From G965232465 sp965232465 (GTDB taxonomy: Bacteria > Pseudomonadota > Alphaproteobacteria > JAQWUY01): a stretch of 64,000 nt of DNA. The stretch is from positions 558,001-622,000 of the forward strand of contig OZ246977.1 in assembly GCA_965232465.1 (NCBI GenBank). Reading direction: 5' to 3'. The notes under the pieces are model-generated. The model worked only from the letters and a program-made list of their open reading frames with translations. It was not told the DNA's origin and ran no database searches. Below are positions 1 through 7,708 of this stretch, piece after piece (the stretch's first letter is position 1; each line of letters starts with the position of its first letter). The position numbers and the translations under genes were made by a program.

Positions 1-1
1 T

Positions 2-1213
2 ATGGGCGGTGGCAATGATGAGCGGGAACAGACTTTAAACCAAATGCTGGTGGAAATGGATGGGTTCGAAGACAATGAAAGTGTGATTGTTATGGCCGCA
101 ACCAACCGCCCAGATGTGCTTGACCCCGCATTATTACGCCCGGGGCGATTTGATCGTCAGGTGGTGGTGCCCAATCCCGATATTAATGGTCGTACGGCGA
201 TTTTGAAGGTACATATGAAAAAGACACCCATTGCCCCCGATGTCAATGTGGAAGTTATTGCCCGTGGCACACCGGGCTTTTCCGGTGCAGATTTGGCAAA
301 TTTGGTGAACGAAGCCGCTTTGCTTGCCGTGCGCAGAAGCCATCGGTTTGTGCATCATCAAGATTTTGAGGATGCCAAGGACAAGGTGATGATGGGGGCG
401 GAACGCCGTTCCCTGGCGTTGTCAGAAGACGAAAAGAAACTTACCGCCTATCATGAAGCGGGGCATGCTTTGGCAACGATTTATTCCCCCGCATCCGATC
501 CCATTCATAAGGCGACGATTATTCCCCGTGGACGGGCATTGGGTATGGTGATGCGGTTGCCCGAACGGGACAGTGTATCCATGTCTTTTGCCCAATTAAA
601 AGCCAATTTGGTTGTGGGTATTGGGGGACGGTTGGCAGAAGAAATTATCTTTGGTCCGGATCGTATTACCACGGGTGCATCCAGTGATATTCAAATGATG
701 ACTGACCTCGCCAGTCGTATGGTTATGGAATGGGGATATTCTGATAAAGTCGGCACAGTCAAGGTCATCGAATCAGAGGAACAAAACTTTTTACGGGGGG
801 GGGGCAGCGCATCCCGATCCGCCGTCAGCGAAGAAATGTCCCGTACTATTGATGCGGAAATCCGCCGTATTATTGACGAATCGACCAAAGTGTGCCGGAA
901 AATCTTAATGGAAAAATTGGACGAATTGCACACTTTGGCAAATGCGTTAATGGAATATGAAACCTTGTCGGGGGATGAAATTAAAACGATTTTAAGCGGT
1001 GAAAAATTACACCGTACCACCCCCGAACAATACGATGAACAGGTGCATAAGACCCCCAAAAGTTCCGTACCTGTAACCAAAAAAGCGGCGGCAAAAAAAG
1101 CCTCTTCGAAAAAGAATAAAGCGAAAAAAACGATTGCTAAAAAGACTTCGGCAAAAAAATCTTCCACAAAAAAGGCATCTGTCAAAAAAACCGATAAGAA
1201 ATCCAATACTTAA
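2..1213 (+). CDS. ftsH: ATP-dependent zinc metalloprotease FtsH (5' end outside window)
   Basis: Membrane-anchored AAA+ protease that degrades misfolded membrane proteins and short-lived regulators. The visible 403 residues begin inside the AAA module; the first ATG corresponds to an internal position of the family, so the N-terminal membrane segments and Walker A lie upstream of the window. Seen: the second region of homology (ATNRPDVLDPALLRPGRFD, about 33-51), the zinc motif HEAGH at 151-155, and the C-terminal helical region to about 345. Residues 350-403 form an unusual Lys/Ala/Ser/Thr tail resembling histone H1 repeats, which ordinary FtsH lacks. A run of ten G (795-804) sits in the coding region. 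glmM follows on the same strand. Identity is certain; the tail's role is unknown. Confidence 0.97.
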   Translation: MGGGNDEREQTLNQMLVEMDGFEDNESVIVMAATNRPDVLDPALLRPGRFDRQVVVPNPDINGRTAILKVHMKKTPIAPDVNVEVIARGTPGFSGADLANLVNEAALLAVRRSHRFVHHQDFEDAKDKVMMGAERRSLALSEDEKKLTAYHEAGHALATIYSPASDPIHKATIIPRGRALGMVMRLPERDSVSMSFAQLKANLVVGIGGRLAEEIIFGPDRITTGASSDIQMMTDLASRMVMEWGYSDKVGTVKVIESEEQNFLRGGGSASRSAVSEEMSRTIDAEIRRIIDESTKVCRKILMEKLDELHTLANALMEYETLSGDEIKTILSGEKLHRTTPEQYDEQVHKTPKSSVPVTKKAAAKKASSKKNKAKKTIAKKTSAKKSSTKKASVKKTDKKSNT

Positions 1214-1357
1214 ATTAAGGGTTTGTAAAAATAAAGGCGTATCCTGTATATCATACATTGCATATATATGTTAAATACGATATAAAAAAACAGTGTGTTA
1301 CGAACCTATTGGCAATACGGTATGTATTGCGATTTTGCATATGTAAAGGAATGTGTT

Positions 1358-2695
1358 ATGTCACGAAAATATTTTGGTACCGATGGCATGCGCGGTTGTG
1401 TCAATCAAGGACATATGACAAGTGATGTTATTTTACGCTTGGGTGTTGCGGTGGGGTATTATTTTAAATCCACCGTAGGGCGGCACTTGGTGGTGATTGG
1501 CAAGGATACCCGGCTTAGCGGATATATGATGGAAACCGCTCTTGTGGCGGGTCTAACATCGGCGGGTATGGATGCAGTTATGGTTGGTCCGGTGCCAACC
1601 CCAGCGATTCCCATATTGATAAAATCTGTGCGGGCGGACGCAGGGATTATGATTTCCGCATCGCATAATCTGTATCAAGATAATGGCATTAAAATTTTTG
1701 GACCTGATGGTTTTAAATTATCTGATTCTGTGGAAAAAGCCATCGAAAATTTAATGGATGGGGATATGCACAGCATGTATGCCCGGTCTAAAAAAGTGGG
1801 ACGGGCGATGCGGATTAACGATGTGGTACATCGCTATACAGAACATGCGAAAATGGCGTTGCCAACAGGTATGTCGTTGCATGGTGTCAAGGTTGCATTG
1901 GATTGTGCTAATGGGGCGGGGTATAAAATTGCCCATGCCGTATATACCACATTGGGGGCGGAGGTTGTACAAATTGGCAATACGCCAAATGGTATAAACA
2001 TTAACGATGGGGTGGGGGCAACCGCCCCACAAAAATTGACTGAATGTGTGGTTAATACGCATGCCCACATAGGGCTTGCCTTGGATGGGGATGCGGATCG
2101 GTTGTGTGTTGTCGATGAAAATGGCACTATTATTGATGGGGATCAAGTTATGGCGGTAATTGCCAAGCACTTACATGATACCAATCAGCTCAAAGGGGCG
2201 GTTGTAACCACGATTATGTCGAATATGGGGCTGAAGGAGTGTTTATCCGCCCATGGCATAGACATTATGCAGACACAGGTTGGCGATCGGTATGTGGTGC
2301 AGGCTATTCGACAGCATGGATATAATTTTGGTGGGGAAAAATCGGGACATTTGGTAATGACCGATTTTTCCACCACCGGTGATGGCATAGTGGCGGGGCT
2401 GTATGTGTTGTCGGCTATGATAATCAGTGGCAAACCCGCATCGGAATTGTTACGGCAATTTACCCCATACCCACAGGTATTAAAAAATGTACAGGTACAA
2501 GATTTTGGTGTGTTACATCACCCAAAGGTTGTCGATGCCATTAAAGATGCGGACACAAAATTGGGCAAAACAGGTCGAACCCTCATCCGCAAAAGCGGTA
2601 CAGAACCTTTAATCCGTGTGATGGCAGAAGGCAAAGACCCCGACACAGTAACCCAAGTGGTCGACCACATTATTACAGTTATTGAATCTGTATAA
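1358..2695 (+). CDS. glmM: Phosphoglucosamine mutase GlmM
   Basis: Converts glucosamine-6-phosphate to glucosamine-1-phosphate for UDP-GlcNAc, the precursor of peptidoglycan and LPS. The 445-residue length matches the family. Seen: the phosphoserine loop SASHN with the catalytic Ser at 102, the metal loop DGDADR, the sugar loop GGEKSGH and the phosphate-binding RKSGTEP. The start is ATG 1358, seven bases after AAGGA, giving the family N-terminus MSRKYFGTDG; a longer frame from a GTG at 1295 has no family-like N-terminus. It follows ftsH, as in many proteobacteria, though no folP lies between. The active loop has Leu where Pro is usual (SASHNLYQDNG). Confidence 0.96.
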   Translation: MSRKYFGTDGMRGCVNQGHMTSDVILRLGVAVGYYFKSTVGRHLVVIGKDTRLSGYMMETALVAGLTSAGMDAVMVGPVPTPAIPILIKSVRADAGIMISASHNLYQDNGIKIFGPDGFKLSDSVEKAIENLMDGDMHSMYARSKKVGRAMRINDVVHRYTEHAKMALPTGMSLHGVKVALDCANGAGYKIAHAVYTTLGAEVVQIGNTPNGININDGVGATAPQKLTECVVNTHAHIGLALDGDADRLCVVDENGTIIDGDQVMAVIAKHLHDTNQLKGAVVTTIMSNMGLKECLSAHGIDIMQTQVGDRYVVQAIRQHGYNFGGEKSGHLVMTDFSTTGDGIVAGLYVLSAMIISGKPASELLRQFTPYPQVLKNVQVQDFGVLHHPKVVDAIKDADTKLGKTGRTLIRKSGTEPLIRVMAEGKDPDTVTQVVDHIITVIESV

Positions 2696-2814
2696 AATTT
2701 TGAGATTTATATAAATATGTTCGAAAACAGAACACTGGGAAAGTACAAAAACCGATCATATATTACAGCTAGAATCCAAAACATCATAAATTTAGGTTGC
2801 TGAGGGGTATGTGG

Positions 2815-3594
2815 TTATATGGTGTTTATATCCCGCACCATTTTTGTCGCTTGTTGTTTTAAAATCATTGCATCATTGCCAATTATGATAAATGTATATC
2901 CTTGTTTGATGCGTTTTTTGGCACCATCGATGGAACCCACAAAGATGCCGGTAATTTTCCCTTGTGCATGGGCTTTGGCGGCAATATCGGCGATAATCGA
3001 ATCAAATTCTGGGTGGTCATTGTCCAATAAGGGGGGGTGTCCCAAATCAATACTTAAATCATTGGGACCGACAAATATGCCATTTAATGCGTTTATGGAT
3101 AAAATATCGTCTAAATGTGTTAAGGATTTAGCGGTTTCTATCATGGCAAGGGTTACCACTGTGTCATCGGCGACGGTATGATACTTTGCCCCATAGGTCA
3201 CAGAACTGCGAATGGGACCAAAACTGCGGTTGCCCCGGGGACTGTATCGACAGGCTTCGACGAATTTTTGTGCATCTTGGGGTGTGTTTATCATGGGGCA
3301 AATAATGCCCATTGCCCCAAAATCTAATAACCGCATAATATGTGCTGGGTCGTTCCAACGGCTACGGGCAAGGGGCACAGCATGGGTGGTTTGAATGGCT
3401 TGAAATGCGTGTAAAGCCGAATCTTCTGTAAATATACCATGTTGACAATCAACGGCAATAATATGTAATCCCGCATTGGCAAATATTTCACAGGCAAATG
3501 GATTGCCCGTATTCATAAAGATGCTAAATACGGGGGTGTCGGCGTGTAACAGCTGGTTTAATGTGTCCACTGTATGGGGAGTATTTGGGTTCAT
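2815..3594 (-). CDS. HpcH/HpaI-family aldolase (class II pyruvate aldolase)
   Basis: Likely a metal-dependent aldolase cleaving a 2-keto-3-hydroxy acid to pyruvate plus an aldehyde. The 259 residues show the family TIM-barrel landmarks: the LLDFGAMGIICPMI strand, the RYSPRGNRSFGP loop, a metal-binding Glu in AMIETAKS and the Asp of GPNDLS. The usual EHG of the family is CQHG here, so the substrate may differ from 4-hydroxy-2-oxoheptanedioate. ATG 3594 is chosen because AAGGA lies seven bases upstream; the open frame further upstream lacks homology-like sequence. It is divergent from a LacI regulator and near two dehydrogenases, which suggests an inducible catabolic cluster. Substrate not assignable. 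Confidence 0.85.
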   Translation of the reverse strand: MNPNTPHTVDTLNQLLHADTPVFSIFMNTGNPFACEIFANAGLHIIAVDCQHGIFTEDSALHAFQAIQTTHAVPLARSRWNDPAHIMRLLDFGAMGIICPMINTPQDAQKFVEACRYSPRGNRSFGPIRSSVTYGAKYHTVADDTVVTLAMIETAKSLTHLDDILSINALNGIFVGPNDLSIDLGHPPLLDNDHPEFDSIIADIAAKAHAQGKITGIFVGSIDGAKKRIKQGYTFIIIGNDAMILKQQATKMVRDINTI

Positions 3595-3602
3595 AACACA
3601 TT

Positions 3603-3670
3603 CCTTATCATATTTTTTACATATATATGCATTTTTTGTGCATAATAGTTGTATTTTGTACATGATAAGG
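3603..3670. promoter_or_regulatory. Divergent control region with inverted 9-mers
   Basis: Between the divergent aldolase and LacI genes, CCTTATCAT (3603-3611) and its exact complement ATGATAAGG (3662-3670) sit at the two edges of the spacer. A second inverted repeat, TATGCA/TGCATA with a 7-base gap, lies at 3626-3644. Such paired sites suit autoregulation by the LacI protein, but binding is inferred only. The first 9-mer overlaps the aldolase ribosome-binding site. Confidence 0.4.
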
Positions 3671-3676
3671 TATAAT
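3649..3676 (+). promoter_or_regulatory. Putative sigma-70 promoter of the LacI gene
   Basis: TTGTAT (3649-3654), a 16-base spacer and a perfect TATAAT (3671-3676), about 25 bases upstream of the regulator's first ATG. The upper part of the spacer carries the candidate operator half-site ATGATAAGG, so repression there would block polymerase. Confidence 0.5.
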
Positions 3677-3701
3677 GGGCATTATGTAAAGAGATTAGTT
3701 T

Positions 3702-4739
3702 ATGAAAATAAAACATAGCGTATCCAAGGTGTCTACGATGGCAAAAAAAATTACTTCTACGGATGTGGCAAAGGCTTTGGGTGTATCCCAATCCGCCGTT
3801 TCACGGGCATTACAGGTCGACAGCCCGATCGGGGAAAAAAAACGCATAGAAATATTGCAAAAATGTATTGTTATGGGATACCGTGACAAAGATGCGGAAA
3901 GTATCCTTGTTGCCCGTAAATCGAAAAAACTTGCCTTTATTGTTGGGGATTTGCACAACCCATTTTTTACCAACTTGCTGATGGATTTTACCGACCAAAT
4001 CGCCGAAAAACGCAATTATTTGCTGTCCATATATGCCCCCCTTGATGTATCGGAAACAGGCATAAAATTGTTGGTGTCGACCCTACAAAAAGACAGTGTA
4101 CAGGGGGTGTTTGCATCTTCTGTTATGGTCGATAGCATATTACCCAATTTGTGTCATGATGCGGATATACCATTGGTATTAATTAATCGCAAAATCGTAT
4201 CCGAAAATATATCGTCTGTGGTGTCTGATAACATACGGGCGGGATATGATGTTGCCCGTACCTTGCACCAAAAAGGACGCAAAAATATTGTATTTATCGG
4301 GGATAATGACGGTATTATTACCATGGATGAACGCCTGCAAGGGGTGCAACAATACGCACAAGATTACAATTTACCTGAGGTTGTGGTGTTACGCACCCAG
4401 CGGTCTTATCAGGGGGCATATAACACAGTATGTGATGCTTATGATTCCATACGAAAACACCATATTAATGCGGTGGTATGTGGCAATGATATTATGGCAT
4501 TCGGGGCAATGGATGCGTTACGGTTTGCCCATAACAAACATATTCCCAAGGAGTATGCTATATTTGGATTTGACGATATTCCCATGAGCAGTTGGCCATC
4601 ATACCGTTTGTCGACCGTGCGACAACGCACAAAACTTATGTCACAAGATGCCCTCAGCGTTATGGAAATGATGATGCGGGGCGTGGATGGATTACAAAGG
4701 ATGTGTCCATGTATTATTATCGAGCGGAATTCTTCATAA
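3702..4739 (+). CDS. LacI-family transcriptional regulator
   Basis: 345-residue ligand-responsive repressor. The N-terminal helix-turn-helix is at about 17-38 (TSTDVAKALGVSQSAVSRAL), followed by the hinge and a periplasmic-binding-like sensor domain that opens with KLAFIVGDLHNPFF and ends near FGFDDIPMSSWPSYRLSTVR. Two starts are possible: ATG 3702 preceded by AAAGAG, or ATG 3738 preceded by AAGGTG, the latter giving the more usual short N-terminus. It is divergent from an aldolase gene and precedes HisD-like and SDR genes, and probably senses the substrate of that cluster. Effector unknown. Confidence 0.9.
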   Translation: MKIKHSVSKVSTMAKKITSTDVAKALGVSQSAVSRALQVDSPIGEKKRIEILQKCIVMGYRDKDAESILVARKSKKLAFIVGDLHNPFFTNLLMDFTDQIAEKRNYLLSIYAPLDVSETGIKLLVSTLQKDSVQGVFASSVMVDSILPNLCHDADIPLVLINRKIVSENISSVVSDNIRAGYDVARTLHQKGRKNIVFIGDNDGIITMDERLQGVQQYAQDYNLPEVVVLRTQRSYQGAYNTVCDAYDSIRKHHINAVVCGNDIMAFGAMDALRFAHNKHIPKEYAIFGFDDIPMSSWPSYRLSTVRQRTKLMSQDALSVMEMMMRGVDGLQRMCPCIIIERNSS

Positions 4740-4765
4740 AAATCCCTTTTTTTAAGTATTTGATT

Positions 4766-4788
4766 TATAACATTTAATATTAAAATAT
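4766..4788. repeat. 23-bp AT-rich element, copy 1
   Basis: In the 164-bp gap before the HisD-like gene. It matches 22 of 23 positions with 6216-6238, upstream of the next gene. The core is a near-palindrome around ATTTWATATTAAAAT. A separate perfect inverted repeat with 9-base arms (TATTCATTT/AAATGAATA) follows at 4786-4804. Could be an operator for the upstream LacI protein or a shared AT-rich promoter element. Confidence 0.5.
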
Positions 4789-4903
4789 TCATTTAAAATG
4801 AATAATATTTCATTTTTATTGCAATAAATACTTGATGTTTTTATAAAATATGGTATGTTATGTGTGGAATATTATTAAAGTTATAAATAAAGGATAAAAA
4901 CAT

Positions 4904-6178
4904 ATGCAAATCATTAAGCAAGGATTAACCGATACAGCAAAGCGGGAACAAAATAAAAAGGTACAACAGATTGTCGAAGATGCCTTGTTAAAAATTGAAC
5001 AATTTGGCGATTCGGCTGTGCGGGAAATGTCGGAAAATTTTGACAAATGGTCCCCCGAATCTTTCCGCCTTAGCAAACGGGAAATCGAATCTGCGTATAA
5101 TGAATTGAGCGACCAAGATATTACAGACATCACATTTGCCCAAACGCAAATTCGTACTTTTGCCGAACATCAGCGTAACAGCATGAAGAATCTGGAAGTG
5201 GAAACTTTACCGGGCGTAACACTTGGGCATAAGCATATTCCCATTGAAGCGGTTGGGTGTTATATTCCAGGGGGAAAGTATCCCATGCTTGCATCGGCAA
5301 ATATGAGCGTTTTGACCGCCAAAGTGGCGGGATGTAAACGGGTTATTGCCTGTGCCCCCCCATTTAACGGTAGACCCCACCCAGCGATCGTTGCCACCAT
5401 GCATATGGCGGGGGCGGATGAAATATATTGCTTGGGCGGTATCCAAGCCATTGGTGCCATGGCAATTGGCACAGAAACCCTTACCCCAGTCCACATGTTG
5501 GTTGGTCCCGGAAATGCGTTTGTTGCCGAAGCAAAACGCCAATTGTTCGGACGAGTGGGCATAGATTTATTTGCCGGACCCACGGAAACTTTGGTTATTT
5601 GTGATGATACGGTTGATGTGGAATTGGTGGCAACTGATTTGTTGGGACAGGCGGAACATGGGCTTACATCCCCTTCGATTTGTTTGACAACTTCAAAAAA
5701 TATTGCTACCTTATTACCAGCTGAAATCGAACGGCAATTACAAACCTTGGCGACCGCTGATATTGCCCGTGTGTCCTGGGATACTTGTGGCGGCATTATT
5801 TTGTGTAAAGACAACCCAGAAATGTTACAGGTGGCGGACGAAATTGCATCGGAACATGTACAGATTATGACAAATGACGATACTTATTTTGTCGATAATA
5901 TGCAAAATTATGGGGCATTGTTCGTGGGGGCGGAAACCAATGTTGCATATGGGGACAAAGTTATTGGTACAAACCATACTTTACCCACCAACAAAGCCGC
6001 CCGTTACACCGGTGGATTATGGGTCGGTAAATTTATTAAGACTTGTACATATCAACGGATAACGCCAGAGGCATCAAAAATAGTCGGCGAATATTGTTCC
6101 CGTTTGTGTGCGTTGGAAGGGTTTGATGGGCATAAAAAACAGGCGGATATACGGGTAAAACGGTATAACAACGCTTAA
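4904..6178 (+). CDS. HisD-family NAD-dependent dehydrogenase, HpsN-like
   Basis: 424-residue member of the histidinol dehydrogenase family, which performs four-electron NAD-dependent oxidation of an alcohol to a carboxylate. Zn-ligand motif QAEH (Gln249, His252) and the catalytic SEH of IASEHVQIM are present. The segment CYIPGGKYPMLASANMSV and the C-terminal TNKAARYTGGLWVGKFIKT resemble, from memory, the subfamily of sulfopropanediol 3-dehydrogenase HpsN rather than true HisD. No his genes are nearby; instead a LacI regulator, an aldolase and an SDR surround it, which argues for catabolism. AAAGGA precedes ATG 4904. The sulfonate substrate is only a suggestion; another polyol or amino alcohol is possible. 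Confidence 0.8.
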   Translation: MQIIKQGLTDTAKREQNKKVQQIVEDALLKIEQFGDSAVREMSENFDKWSPESFRLSKREIESAYNELSDQDITDITFAQTQIRTFAEHQRNSMKNLEVETLPGVTLGHKHIPIEAVGCYIPGGKYPMLASANMSVLTAKVAGCKRVIACAPPFNGRPHPAIVATMHMAGADEIYCLGGIQAIGAMAIGTETLTPVHMLVGPGNAFVAEAKRQLFGRVGIDLFAGPTETLVICDDTVDVELVATDLLGQAEHGLTSPSICLTTSKNIATLLPAEIERQLQTLATADIARVSWDTCGGIILCKDNPEMLQVADEIASEHVQIMTNDDTYFVDNMQNYGALFVGAETNVAYGDKVIGTNHTLPTNKAARYTGGLWVGKFIKTCTYQRITPEASKIVGEYCSRLCALEGFDGHKKQADIRVKRYNNA

Positions 6179-6215
6179 ATATACCCCAGATGGTATGTAT
6201 GCAGTATAAGTATAC

Positions 6216-6238
6216 TATAACATTTTATATTAAAATAT
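6216..6238. repeat. 23-bp AT-rich element, copy 2
   Basis: Lies about 18 bases before the SDR start and differs from the copy at 4766-4788 at one position. Two copies placed just upstream of two consecutive catabolic genes suggest a common regulator or promoter element. Confidence 0.5.
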
Positions 6239-6256
6239 AACAGTATAAGGAAAATT

Positions 6257-6988
6257 ATGACAAAATCTATATTTATTACAGGGGCAACGGGGGGTGTTGG
6301 CGGTGCAGTGGCAAAATTATTTGCATCGCACGGATACTATGTGGCCGTTGGATACCATTCGAATGTGGACAAGGCACAGGCAATGGTACAAGATTTATCA
6401 GGTGATGGACATATGGCGGTACAGTGCACAGTAAATAAAACCCCCACCGTAGAACAGGCAATTGCTCAGATTAAGCAGAGATTTGGGGCTTTGGATGTGC
6501 TGGTGAACAATGGGGGATCGACAAAATTTATCCCCCATGCGAACTTGGATGCGTTAACCGATGATATCATAGACGATATTTTTGCCATGCATGTACGGGG
6601 GGCATTGGCAACCATTCGCAGTGCAGTACCGATTATCAATGCGGGGGGGGTGATTGTTAATATTTCGTCGATTGCCGCCGAATCTGGACTGGGCAGTAAC
6701 ATTGCCTACTGTGCATCAAAGTCGGCAATAAATACGATTACCAAATCGTTGGCCCGTTCCCTTGCCCCAAAAATCCGTGTTATCGGCGTGGCACCTGGAT
6801 TATTAAACACTAAATTTGTCAAGGGTGTAGGGGCGGATGATTTCTTTGTTAGCCAAGCGGCGGCAACCCCTATGCAAAGGCTTGGTACGGTGGAAGAGGT
6901 GGCACAGACCGTCTTTGCAGGCGTGGAATATTTATCCTTTACCACCGGTCGTGTGCTGACAGTCGATGGGGGGCGACTCCTTGCGTAA
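6257..6988 (+). CDS. SDR-family oxidoreductase
   Basis: 243-residue classical short-chain dehydrogenase. Seen: the cofactor loop TGATGGVG (9-16), NNGG (84-87), catalytic Ser138, Tyr151 and Lys155 (YCASK), and the C-terminal VDGG. ATG 6257 is preceded by AAGGA. It follows the HisD-like gene and shares an upstream 23-bp element with it, so it probably supplies a companion dehydrogenation (for instance alcohol to aldehyde, or epimer interconversion) in the same pathway. It could instead be a FabG-like reductase, but the setting favours catabolism. Confidence 0.87.
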   Translation: MTKSIFITGATGGVGGAVAKLFASHGYYVAVGYHSNVDKAQAMVQDLSGDGHMAVQCTVNKTPTVEQAIAQIKQRFGALDVLVNNGGSTKFIPHANLDALTDDIIDDIFAMHVRGALATIRSAVPIINAGGVIVNISSIAAESGLGSNIAYCASKSAINTITKSLARSLAPKIRVIGVAPGLLNTKFVKGVGADDFFVSQAAATPMQRLGTVEEVAQTVFAGVEYLSFTTGRVLTVDGGRLLA

Positions 6989-7019
6989 AAATATACTTTT
7001 TTATAGTCAAATCAATATA

Positions 7020-7185
7020 AATTGATGTGACGAAGTGCGGTTGCAACCGCTTGCGACGCAGTCGCATTGTGGTGTCCGATCGGGGTGAGTGAGTGTTGTA
7101 TTTTGTTGCACAAAGTGCAGGAAAATCAACATGATACCGAACGAGGGGTGTTGGCCCCTTAAACAGACAATCGTGCAAAAAAATA
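7020..7185. other. GC-richer structured non-coding stretch (possible ncRNA)
   Basis: The gap 6989-7225 holds no convincing gene. Inside it are a perfect 14-base palindrome GCGGTTGCAACCGC (7037-7050), a hairpin TGCGAC/GTCGCA with a 3-base loop (7052-7066) and a hairpin AGGGG/CCCCT (7144-7159). Base composition is visibly richer in G+C than the flanks. It may be a structured RNA, an untranslated leader or trailer, or an intergenic repeat. I recognise no known RNA family, and the strand is undecided. Confidence 0.35.
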
Positions 7186-7225
7186 ACAAGATGCAGTATA
7201 GTACACAGTATCAGTTTATATGAAA

Positions 7226-7708
7226 TTAACTATATGTTACGAACTGTTGAAAAGCGTTTAACACCTGAGTATATACTTGCCGTTTGAAAGGGACGATTGC
7301 TTCCACCAATTTATCCGCATCGATCCATTTCCATGCTTTGAATTCGGGGTGGTCGGTTTGGATATTTATGGTTGTGTCAGGGGCGGTTAGTCTTAGGGCG
7401 TACCAGTGTTGTTTTTGTCCTTTGTATTTGCCCCCCCACAGTGTGTTTATCAAATCATCGGGCAGGTCATAATATATCCAATCGTGCGTTTTGTCCAAGA
7501 TTTTACAATCGGATTTTTGTACGCTAATTTCTTCGTATAATTCCCGCCACATGGCGGTTTCTGTGTCTTCGTTTTTGTCGATACCACCTTGGGGCATTTG
7601 CCAATATGGGGTGGTGTTGTCAATGCGACTACCGACCCAGATTTTGCCCTCTGGGTTTATCAGCATAATGCCCACATTGGGGCGGTATAAGGAGGGATCA
7701 GATGTCAT
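7226..7708 (-). CDS. rppH: RNA pyrophosphohydrolase (Nudix)
   Basis: Removes pyrophosphate from 5'-triphosphate mRNA ends and so starts RNase E-dependent decay. 160 residues. The Nudix box GGIDKNEDTETAMWRELYEE fits GX5EX7REUXEE, and the N-terminal YRPNVGIMLIN and the WQMPQGG strand are typical of RppH. The start is ATG 7708, overlapping the ctpA stop by one base (TAATG); a longer frame begins at a TTG inside ctpA and is unlikely. It is the last gene of the long minus-strand run, directly after ctpA, an arrangement common in alphaproteobacteria. Confidence 0.93.
   Translation of the reverse strand: MTSDPSLYRPNVGIMLINPEGKIWVGSRIDNTTPYWQMPQGGIDKNEDTETAMWRELYEEISVQKSDCKILDKTHDWIYYDLPDDLINTLWGGKYKGQKQHWYALRLTAPDTTINIQTDHPEFKAWKWIDADKLVEAIVPFKRQVYTQVLNAFQQFVTYS

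Noticed and set aside
691..1258. Two minus-strand open frames opposite the ftsH 3' end rich in Phe/Leu/Arg
   Set aside because: They mirror the Lys-rich tail codons of ftsH and have no family features.
5260..5814. 184-codon frame opposite the HisD-like gene
   Set aside because: Antisense shadow of a strongly conserved coding region.
7007..7189. Short minus-strand frames in the structured gap before rppH
   Set aside because: Cys/Arg-rich translations without homology features or ribosome sites; the hairpins make a non-coding element more likely.
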